This document shows, piece after piece, positions 5,930 through 11,553 of a stretch of DNA of 11,553 bases (its first letter is position 1; each line of letters opens with the position of its first letter). Under the pieces are notes generated by a model. It was not told where the DNA came from. It saw only the letters and a list, made by a program, of their open reading frames with translations, and did no database searches. The stretch is from Bacteroidia bacterium (GTDB taxonomy: Bacteria > Bacteroidota > Bacteroidia > Chitinophagales > Saprospiraceae), in NCBI GenBank assembly GCA_030432855.1, contig JAUILM010000094.1, positions 1 to 11,553 on the forward strand, given 5' to 3'. Both the position numbers and the translations under genes were made by a program.

Positions 5930-7615
5930 ATGAGTACAGAAACCGATAGATCACTGCATTTTATAGAAGAGATTATTGAACATGATCTTGCCACCAAGGG
6001 AGAAGGTTGGAAGGTGCACACGCGTTTTCCGCCCGAGCCTAACGGATATCTGCATATAGGCCACGCGAAGGCAATTTGTCTCAATTTCGGCATTGCCAAC
6101 CAATATGGAGGCCTGACAAATCTTCGGTTTGACGATACAAATCCCGTCACAGAAGATACCGAGTATGTAGAAAGCATCAAACGGGATATTCGATGGTTGG
6201 GATTTGACTGGGAAGATCGGGAGTATTACGCCTCAGATTATTTTGAGACGCTCTATCAGTATGCTATTAAGCTTATCAAGAAAGGCTTAGCATATGTGGA
6301 TGACTCTACCCCGGATGAAATAGCCGAAATGAAAGGCGTCCCCACATTACCCGGAAAGGAAAGTCCCTACCGGGATCGAAGTATCGAGGAAAACCTGGAG
6401 CTATTTGAAGGCATGCGGGCGGGAAAGTTTGAGGATGGTAGTAAAGTGCTCCGGGCTAAGATCGATATGAGTTCGCCAAATATGCATATGCGTGATCCGG
6501 TGATCTACCGTATCAAGAGCGAACCGCATCACCGTACCGGTGACAAATGGGTGATCTACCCCATGTATGATTTTGCCCATGGACAGTCTGACTCCATCGA
6601 GGAGATTACATATTCTCTATGTACGTTGGAATTCGAAAATCACCGCCCCCTGTATGACTGGCTGATTGAAGCATTGGAGATTTTTCCCAGCCGACAGATC
6701 GAGTTTGCCAGACTGAATGTAAGCTACATGATCACCAGCAAACGGAAACTTCTGCGACTGGTCGAAGAAGGACATGTAGCTGGTTGGGATGATCCTAGAA
6801 TGCCTACCATTGCAGGATTGCGACGTAGAGGGTTTACTCCGGCTTCACTACGCAACTTCAGTGACAAAGTGGGGATTGCTAAGAGAGATAATCTCATCGA
6901 ACTCTCCCTGCTGGAGTTTTGTGTGCGGGAGGATCTGAACAAGATCGCTTCGCGCGTCATGGTGGTACTGGACCCTATTAAAGTGGTGATAGAAAACTAC
7001 CCGGAACTTAAATACGAAGATCTTCCAGCAGAAAATAACCCGGAAGATCCTGATGCAGGATCCCGAATGCTCCCTTTTGGCCGGGAACTCTACATTGAAC
7101 GGGCAGATTTTATGGCGGACCCCCCTAAAAAATACTTCCGGCTGGGCCCTGACCGCAATGTCAGACTGAAGCATGCCTACATCATCCATTGCCACGATTT
7201 TATGACCGATGAAGAAGGTAAGGTGACCGAAGTGCGCTGTACTTACTTCCCGGATAGCAAGAGTGGTGAAGATACGTCTGGGGTGAAGGCCAAAGGTACA
7301 TTGCACTGGGTTTCTATACCACATGCAGTCTCAGCGGAGATCAGACACTACGACACGCTTTTCACCGAACCAGAACCAACCAGTCATGAGGATAAGGACT
7401 TCCTGGAGTTCTTAAATCCAGATTCCATGGAGATCGTGAGTAATGCAGCACTTGAGCCTTCTCTTTTGGATACGGAGGGTATTCAGCATTTTCAGTTTCT
7501 GAGACAGGGATATTATGTTTCGGATCCGGACAGTACACCGCAAAGTTTGATTTTCAATCGGGTGGTTGGGCTTCGTGATTCCTGGTCCAAAAAAATGCAG
7601 AAGGGTAAAAAATAG
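5930..7615 (+). CDS. glnS: Glutaminyl-tRNA synthetase (class I)
   Basis: GlnRS charges tRNA-Gln directly with glutamine, avoiding the Glu-tRNA-Gln amidotransferase route. The 561-aa length fits bacterial GlnRS (~550-560). Residues 32-45 read RFPPEPNGYLHIGH, with the GlnRS-type EPNGYLHIGHAK signature. FDDTNP at 67-72 and the YDFAHGQSDSIE segment (213-224) are typical catalytic-domain features. The KMSKS-equivalent loop is ITSKRK at 268-273, where E. coli has VMSKRK, and WDDPRMPT follows. The C-terminal two-barrel anticodon-binding region is complete through the SLIFNRVVGLRDSW ending. GlnRS rather than GluRS is supported by this signature set and by the C-terminal beta-barrel domain. It is 9 bp downstream of argS, and a small hairpin terminator straddles its stop codon. 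Confidence 0.96.
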   Translation: MSTETDRSLHFIEEIIEHDLATKGEGWKVHTRFPPEPNGYLHIGHAKAICLNFGIANQYGGLTNLRFDDTNPVTEDTEYVESIKRDIRWLGFDWEDREYYASDYFETLYQYAIKLIKKGLAYVDDSTPDEIAEMKGVPTLPGKESPYRDRSIEENLELFEGMRAGKFEDGSKVLRAKIDMSSPNMHMRDPVIYRIKSEPHHRTGDKWVIYPMYDFAHGQSDSIEEITYSLCTLEFENHRPLYDWLIEALEIFPSRQIEFARLNVSYMITSKRKLLRLVEEGHVAGWDDPRMPTIAGLRRRGFTPASLRNFSDKVGIAKRDNLIELSLLEFCVREDLNKIASRVMVVLDPIKVVIENYPELKYEDLPAENNPEDPDAGSRMLPFGRELYIERADFMADPPKKYFRLGPDRNVRLKHAYIIHCHDFMTDEEGKVTEVRCTYFPDSKSGEDTSGVKAKGTLHWVSIPHAVSAEIRHYDTLFTEPEPTSHEDKDFLEFLNPDSMEIVSNAALEPSLLDTEGIQHFQFLRQGYYVSDPDSTPQSLIFNRVVGLRDSWSKKMQKGKK

Positions 7616-7628
7616 ACCTTCTTTTTTC
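7599..7628 (+). terminator. Probable terminator at the end of argS-glnS
   Basis: AGAAGG (7599-7604) pairs with CCTTCT (7617-7622) around a 12-nt A-rich loop, followed by TTTTTC (7623-7628). The hairpin straddles the glnS stop codon at 7613-7615. The stem is only 6 bp, so termination may be partial. The position fits the end of the synthetase operon, with a promoter candidate for the next gene shortly downstream. Confidence 0.4.
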
Positions 7629-7643
7629 ATTTTAATAGAGTAC

Positions 7644-7674
7644 TTGGGTAAGCCTTCCGGATTTGGTACCTTTA
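7644..7674 (+). promoter_or_regulatory. Promoter candidate for the GNAT gene
   Basis: TTG at 7644-7646 and TACCTTTA at 7667-7674 are separated by 20 bp. This fits the Bacteroidota pattern of a TTG-type -33 and a TAnnTTTG -7 element, with one mismatch (final A for G). The site is 14 bp before the ATG at 7689, implying a very short leader, and it lies just after the probable glnS terminator. Confidence 0.35.
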
Positions 7675-7688
7675 AGAGCATCAACACT

Positions 7689-8828
7689 ATGAGCTCAGCT
7701 GCAAGAAATATCGATCAGCTCTCTTCCTCCGACAGGCTGCAAAATAGCACTGGTAAGCTGCAGGGCAATGCGCATTTGCAGAAGAAGGTGCTGCTATCAG
7801 AAGAACCGGTAGAAATTGTTCGCGAGCATTTCTTCTCACCTGAGATCATTCGGTTTTTGGAGCGTACCACCCTCGGTACAGAGGAAACACTGTATCGCAA
7901 TGAGGCAATACAGGAGCGGGTAACACAAATCGAAGATCCTGTGATTGCAATCCTGTCAGTGCATGGAGAGATGGCTGCCATGGTCGTCATCGAGCGACGC
8001 AGAGTGATCAATAATGGATTCGAATGTAAGGCTTACTACTTTAGGTATCTGGCCAGTGATGTGACGTTTCGCAATCGACGATATGTGGGTAAATATGGCC
8101 GAAAGTTAATGCAGCTGATTGTAGAGGCAGAAAAGGATAAGGCGGTATTCTACTCCTATGTAGAAAGCAAGAATTTTCGATCTATCAACTTTCAGAAGAA
8201 GATCGGTTTTGAAGAACGATCGAAAATCCGAGCCCTGGGTTTCAGTAGATTCAGACCAACTCTCCACAAGGGTGTCCGATTTGCCAAACCTGAAGATCGC
8301 GATGCCATTGTCGAGCAGGTAAAACACCATCACAGTGACTATGCATTGCTTCATTTTTCTCATCTGCTGAAGGATGACAATTACCTGATCCTTGAAGAAA
8401 ATGGTGAGATTGTAGCCGGTCTGCAAATCCATGAAGCAGCCTGGGTGGTCGAACGCATTCCCGATAAACTAGGTTCTCTGGCGTTGAAAGTCTTACCGTA
8501 CGTGCCCTTTCTTAGGAAGCTGATAAACCCCAAACACTTTCAATTCCTCACCTTTGAAGGGTCTTTTTATCGCAGGGATCAACCGGACCAGATCATACAT
8601 CTCATTGAATCTGCCCTGGCAATAAAAGGTTTGCACTCAGCCATCTTTTGGCTGGATAGTGAAGTAGCGCTCTACAAGGAGCTCCAGAATTACCAGTTAG
8701 GTTTATTGAACTATTTCGTACGGTCTACCGAGGCGGATTGTCTCTTGATTTCCAAGAATATTAGTTCCGAAGAGCGAGACAAAATCTATTCCGGACCTAT
8801 TTACTTATCTACCTTCGACTTTATCTAA
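7689..8828 (+). CDS. GNAT-like N-acyltransferase, possibly with two GNAT domains
   Basis: The 379-aa protein starts at ATG 7689; the in-frame ATG at 7566 lies inside glnS and would add 41 unlikely residues. Residues 1-35 look disordered. Residues ~40-190 have a GNAT-like layout: helix (FSPEIIRFL), strand pair (PVIAILSVHGEMAAMVVIERR), a YYFRYLASDVTF strand, then RNRRYVGKYGRKLM (129-141), which resembles the acetyl-CoA loop RxxGxG but has Tyr at the last position. NFRSINFQKKIGFEE at 162-176 is the usual GNAT C-terminal signature. Residues ~195-355 begin GVRFAKPEDRDAIVEQV and include LILEENGEIVAGLQI, which looks like a second, diverged GNAT half. The substrate is unknown. The next gene starts 24 bp downstream, suggesting an operon. 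Confidence 0.7.
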   Translation: MSSAARNIDQLSSSDRLQNSTGKLQGNAHLQKKVLLSEEPVEIVREHFFSPEIIRFLERTTLGTEETLYRNEAIQERVTQIEDPVIAILSVHGEMAAMVVIERRRVINNGFECKAYYFRYLASDVTFRNRRYVGKYGRKLMQLIVEAEKDKAVFYSYVESKNFRSINFQKKIGFEERSKIRALGFSRFRPTLHKGVRFAKPEDRDAIVEQVKHHHSDYALLHFSHLLKDDNYLILEENGEIVAGLQIHEAAWVVERIPDKLGSLALKVLPYVPFLRKLINPKHFQFLTFEGSFYRRDQPDQIIHLIESALAIKGLHSAIFWLDSEVALYKELQNYQLGLLNYFVRSTEADCLLISKNISSEERDKIYSGPIYLSTFDFI

Positions 8829-8840
8829 TTTTAATTTTTT

Positions 8841-8852
8841 GGAGAAAGAATA
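8841..8852 (+). promoter_or_regulatory. Shine-Dalgarno site that supports the GTG start at 8853
   Basis: GGAG at 8841-8844 is 8 bp before GTG 8853. Strong Shine-Dalgarno sites are uncommon in Bacteroidota. Here the site supports the GTG start over the next in-frame Met, which is residue 20. Confidence 0.4.
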
Positions 8853-9641
8853 GTGAGTAAAAAAACAGAATCACGACACAAGAAGATAGATGCCTTGTTT
8901 TCTTACCGGATGATCCCCTGGATGCTGAAAGCTTCAGAGATCAAGGAGAAAAAGAAGTTTCTCAAACAGTTGAAGGCACTACAGGATGCTATTTATTTAT
9001 TGGATGCACACCTCGAGTCGCACTGGCAAATATCCCGAAATGATCTTCGGCCGTACTGGATCGAAATTTTTAAGGAACTGGAAAAGTTTGGAGTAAACCG
9101 CGAAGGATGTCTGGAACGTTCGAAGGAAATTCTGACATACCAGGCCCGCGAGCTGGGTTTGAGGGAGGGAAATGTACCTACCTCCGAAGACATGGATCAT
9201 TTCTACTTTTATAAGTCGTGTGATGTGAAGTTGATGCGTAGGTTAATCTATGAGGCCGATCCTTCATTGGATGAAAAGATATCAGCTGAGTGCTGGGCCG
9301 ATTTTGATTTAATCACGGAGGTCAACGATGATGTAGATGACATTTTTGAGGATATGCTGATTTTTAATGCCAGTAGATTCTTGTTTTCGGTGAAAATGTT
9401 TGGAATTAAGGAGACTCGTAAGGTATATGAGGCATTCATTCGCCAGATTCTGAAGAGGAACAGGAATCGACTGGAAAAGGATACCCTTACCCCAAAAGAA
9501 CGGAAGGTGGTGCGGCAGACACTCAAAGACGGTAAGCGCACCCTGAAGTTGTTAAAAAAGCAATGTAAGGATGAAAGACTAGCCACCATCGCAGAGGCCA
9601 AGGTATTCAAGCATATGCCCAATGAGGTGTGCTCCATCTGA
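8853..9641 (+). CDS. Uncharacterised 262-aa helical protein with DDxxD-like motif; possible isoprenoid-synthase-like fold
   Basis: GTG 8853 is chosen as the start because GGAG lies 8 bp upstream and the first internal Met is at residue 20. The protein looks almost entirely helical, with no signal peptide or membrane segment. It has a basic N-terminus and a Lys/Arg-rich C-terminal third (~197-255). The most striking segment is 150-167: D150, D152 and E156, then NDDVDDIFED, where DDVDD (159-163) fits the DDxxD metal-binding pattern of class I isoprenoid synthases. FYFYKSCDVKLMRR at 117-130 is a second block that looks conserved. I cannot locate a confident second Asp-rich or NSE motif, so enzymatic activity is unproven. 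It probably shares a transcript with the GNAT-like gene 24 bp upstream. It could instead be a non-catalytic helical protein. Confidence 0.65.
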   Translation: MSKKTESRHKKIDALFSYRMIPWMLKASEIKEKKKFLKQLKALQDAIYLLDAHLESHWQISRNDLRPYWIEIFKELEKFGVNREGCLERSKEILTYQARELGLREGNVPTSEDMDHFYFYKSCDVKLMRRLIYEADPSLDEKISAECWADFDLITEVNDDVDDIFEDMLIFNASRFLFSVKMFGIKETRKVYEAFIRQILKRNRNRLEKDTLTPKERKVVRQTLKDGKRTLKLLKKQCKDERLATIAEAKVFKHMPNEVCSI

Positions 9642-9662
9642 ATAAGGTGCCCTCGCAGACAG

Positions 9663-9692
9663 ACGAAGTAATGTAATGCTTCGTTATTCTTT
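9663..9692 (+). terminator. Weak hairpin between the 262-aa gene and the hydrolase
   Basis: ACGAAG (9663-9668) pairs with CTTCGT (9679-9684) around a 10-nt loop, followed by the T-rich TATTCTTT. This 6-bp stem might be a weak terminator that ends the GNAT/262-aa transcript. I saw no convincing promoter for the hydrolase in the remaining 20 bp, so readthrough is possible. Confidence 0.3.
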
Positions 9693-9708
9693 AAATCAAA
9701 GAAATTTC

Positions 9709-11157
9709 ATGAATCGAAGATTAACCACTGTAATTGCATTCACAGTTTGCGCTGCCTTCATCTTTCCAGAGCAGGCTTTCGGACAGGCCATTGTCAATGC
9801 GGAATTGATTGCTCATTTTGACAAAGATTCCCTTACACAACGTACGGGAGTACCGGCCCTGAATGGAGCCTCCGCCTACAAACTAGAGTATATCACAACA
9901 GGTATCGATGGGTTGCTGGATACAGCTTCAGGACTCTTTGTACTACCGGATGTTGTCACTGACAAGGGCATCATTGCCTATCAACATGGTACCACGGACG
10001 GACCGGATGATGTTCCCTCCAGTTTTAATACCGAAGCTTTGCTTGTGACCGGTTTGGCTGGACAGGGATATATCATGAGTGCTTGTGATTATCTGGGTAT
10101 GGGTTCCAGTCGCGGATTTCACCCGTATGTGCATGCAGGCACGGAGGCATCGGCAGGTATCGATATGCTGATTGCCAGTATGAATATGGCCGCTGATATG
10201 GGTCATGAGTCTGTTAGTAAAATCTTCGTAACAGGATATTCACAGGGAGGTCACGCAGCTATGGCTATGGCCCAGGCTATTGAGGAACGACCTACGGATG
10301 ATCTATGGCTGACGGCTTCGGCGCCCATGTCAGGACCTTACAGTATATCTGAGGTCATGAAATCGCTGACTGTTGATGAGCGGGATACCGAATATTTATA
10401 TCCCGCCTATATCGCATACATCTTACTGGGCTATCAGTCAGCGTATGGCGATGTTTATGGAAGTCTGGATGAAATATTCAGGACTCCACATATCAGCTGG
10501 ATTGAGATGTTTGAAAATGGAGAAATTGGTCTGTCGACACTGAATGCCGCATTGATCGGACAATTGCGCAATGAATTTGGGATCAGTGCTCCCTACCTGA
10601 TGTTTGATACAACCTTCCTGCAATCCTTTAGAGAGGACAGCAGTCACTTTATCAATGATCTTCTGGTGGAAAACGATACCTATCGATGGGTGCCAAATGC
10701 TCCCATGCGGATCTTCTATTGTGCCGGAGATGATCAGGTTCCCTTTCAAAATAGCCTGGTGGCAGATTCCGTGATGAATGCCATGGGGGCTGCGGATGTA
10801 CAATCTCTCAATCTCAATCCGGTCTTTGATCATGGTGCCTGTGTATTACCCGCTGTCCTGGCTACCCTTGATTTCTTTAATTCTTTTCAGACCACTACAC
10901 CGGTAGACGATCATCAGGACCTCACCTCCTTAAATCTATATCCTAATCCCGCATATGACGTTCTGAATATTACGTTAAGTACCGGGCCTGCCAATGGTAA
11001 GGTTCAGTTATTTGATGCAACCGGCGTTTTGCAGAAATCATTTAGACTGAGGGATGCCACTTCTCAGGTAAATGTCAGCGACCTGAAAGCAGGTATGTAT
11101 ATGGTGCTCCTGCAGGTGAATGGGAAAGAGTATGTGGAGAAAGTACTGATAAAGTGA
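9709..11157 (+). CDS. Secreted alpha/beta hydrolase (esterase/lipase-like) with T9SS type A sorting domain
   Basis: ATG 9709 is preferred over the in-frame ATG at 9676 because MNRR directly precedes a hydrophobic signal-peptide core (LTTVIAFTVCAAFIF, 5-19), with likely cleavage after AFGQ (residue 26). The mature part is an alpha/beta hydrolase. It has YQHGT at 91-95 (oxyanion region), nucleophile elbow GYSQGG at 176-181 with Ser178, an acidic CAGDD at 338-342 and His375 in FDHG as the probable triad. An insertion (~215-330) may form a lid. Residues ~408-482 start LNLYPNPAYDVLNI, contain LKAGMYMVLL and end VEKVLIK, which is the T9SS type A C-terminal sorting domain. The enzyme is therefore expected to be exported across the outer membrane and released or surface-attached. 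Substrate (ester, lipid or peptide) is not evident. The next gene starts 6 bp downstream. Confidence 0.88.
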   Translation: MNRRLTTVIAFTVCAAFIFPEQAFGQAIVNAELIAHFDKDSLTQRTGVPALNGASAYKLEYITTGIDGLLDTASGLFVLPDVVTDKGIIAYQHGTTDGPDDVPSSFNTEALLVTGLAGQGYIMSACDYLGMGSSRGFHPYVHAGTEASAGIDMLIASMNMAADMGHESVSKIFVTGYSQGGHAAMAMAQAIEERPTDDLWLTASAPMSGPYSISEVMKSLTVDERDTEYLYPAYIAYILLGYQSAYGDVYGSLDEIFRTPHISWIEMFENGEIGLSTLNAALIGQLRNEFGISAPYLMFDTTFLQSFREDSSHFINDLLVENDTYRWVPNAPMRIFYCAGDDQVPFQNSLVADSVMNAMGAADVQSLNLNPVFDHGACVLPAVLATLDFFNSFQTTTPVDDHQDLTSLNLYPNPAYDVLNITLSTGPANGKVQLFDATGVLQKSFRLRDATSQVNVSDLKAGMYMVLLQVNGKEYVEKVLIK

Positions 11158-11163
11158 AGCATC

Positions 11164-11502
11164 ATGACGGATGAACAAAAGAAATTGCTGAAAGAAAAAT
11201 TACAAACAAAGATCCAGCGGACGATGGTCAAAATCGAGCGCATGGAAGATATGACACAGCCGATCAGCCCGGAGAACTCAATCGGAAGAGTCAGCCGAAT
11301 GGATGCTATCAATAATAAGAGCGTGATGGAGGCTGCCCTCCGTACGGCAAGACGGGAGCTAAATGACATGGAAGCTGCGCTGCGAAAAATCGATACTGAC
11401 CCCGGCTTTGGTGCATGTGAAAACTGTGGGAACGAGATCCCTTTTCAGAGACTGGCGCTGATGCCTGGTAGTCGAAGATGTGTTAATTGTGCCCGAAGAT
11501 AG
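11164..11502 (+). CDS. TraR/DksA-type C4 zinc finger protein
   Basis: The 112-aa protein has a helical N-terminal half (1-30 and 52-77) forming a probable short coiled-coil hairpin. The C-terminal zinc finger has Cys85, Cys88, Cys106 and Cys109 (GACENCGNEI ... RRCVNCARR), with the FxRL-type RLALMPG segment between. This is the DksA/TraR fold, whose best-known members bind RNA polymerase in the secondary channel. The tip region reads SPENSIGRVSRMDAINNKSV, a conserved signature I recall from a short subfamily, and it lacks the DxxDxA tip motif of true DksA. An RNA-polymerase role is therefore uncertain. It starts 6 bp after the hydrolase stop and is followed 11 bp later by an oxidoreductase gene, which suggests one transcript. 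Confidence 0.88.
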   Translation: MTDEQKKLLKEKLQTKIQRTMVKIERMEDMTQPISPENSIGRVSRMDAINNKSVMEAALRTARRELNDMEAALRKIDTDPGFGACENCGNEIPFQRLALMPGSRRCVNCARR

Positions 11503-11513
11503 AAAGTGATCTC

Positions 11514-11553
11514 ATGAACAAACCTACAAGATGGGGCATATTTGGTCCCGGAA
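11514..11553 (+). CDS. Start of a Gfo/Idh/MocA-type oxidoreductase (cut by window end)
   Basis: Only 13 codons are visible, reading MNKPTRWGIFGPG. The RWGIxGPG pattern at the extreme N-terminus is the start of the Rossmann dinucleotide-binding strand and loop (GxGxxA) in Gfo/Idh/MocA-family NAD(P)-dependent oxidoreductases. The start is 11 bp after the zinc finger gene stop, so it is probably co-transcribed. Substrate cannot be judged from this fragment. Confidence 0.55.
   Translation, partial: MNKPTRWGIFGPG

Noticed and set aside
6728..6748. ITSKRK in place of VMSKRK in GlnRS.
   Set aside because: The catalytic SKRK residues are kept; the Met-to-Thr change alone is a mild variation.
7566..7688. 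Upstream in-frame ATG for the GNAT gene inside glnS.
   Set aside because: It would create a 50-bp overlap, the extra residues look like out-of-frame translation, and a promoter candidate lies between it and ATG 7689.
1..11553. Search for a defence island, biosynthetic cluster, mobile element, CRISPR array or structured RNA.
   Set aside because: Nearly all bases are explained by housekeeping or ordinary accessory genes; no transposase, integrase, repeat array, tRNA or rRNA was seen.

Overview
The window looks like a stretch of ordinary chromosome from a free-living member of the Bacteroidota, probably in or near the Saprospiria/Chitinophagia. This rests on a secreted hydrolase with a C-terminal type IX secretion (T9SS) sorting domain, a DUF3822-rsmD gene pair typical of that phylum, a TAnnTTTG-type promoter element ahead of argS, and mostly weak Shine-Dalgarno sequences. 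GC content is moderate and even across the window. I see no insertion sequence, integrase, phage gene, CRISPR array, rRNA or tRNA.

Layout. (1) Positions 1-801 (+): the 3' end of a DUF697-type membrane protein with a SHOCT tail, then a 91-codon gene of unknown function. (2) 794-1813 (-): tsaD, convergent with and overlapping the 91-codon gene by 8 bp. (3) 1814-2041: a 228-bp divergent spacer with an A9 tract and a weak promoter candidate. (4) 2042-4005 (+): a membrane-anchored Bacteroidota protein, a DUF3822 protein and rsmD. A textbook intrinsic terminator lies between the first two, and its hairpin is inside the open frame that encodes the N-terminus of DUF3822. (5) 4043-7615 (+): a perfect -7 element, then argS and glnS 9 bp apart, ending in a small hairpin plus T tract. 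(6) 7644-9641 (+): a promoter candidate, a protein with a GNAT domain and possibly a second one, and a 262-codon acidic-motif protein that may have an isoprenoid-synthase-like fold. (7) 9709-11553 (+): a secreted alpha/beta hydrolase with a T9SS tail, a TraR/DksA-type zinc finger protein, and the first codons of a Gfo/Idh/MocA-type oxidoreductase cut by the window edge.

Functional theme. The middle of the window is translation machinery: t6A tRNA modification (tsaD), 16S rRNA methylation (rsmD) and two aminoacyl-tRNA synthetases. I did not find a new defence system, biosynthetic cluster or mobile system. The points most worth a second look are the coding/terminator overlap and missing canonical start of the DUF3822 gene, the Gly in place of the catalytic Asp/Asn in the RsmD (D/N)PPY motif, and the unassigned 262-codon protein with a DDxxD-like motif. 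Family assignments come from recognising motifs by eye and from memory of the families; no database search was run.
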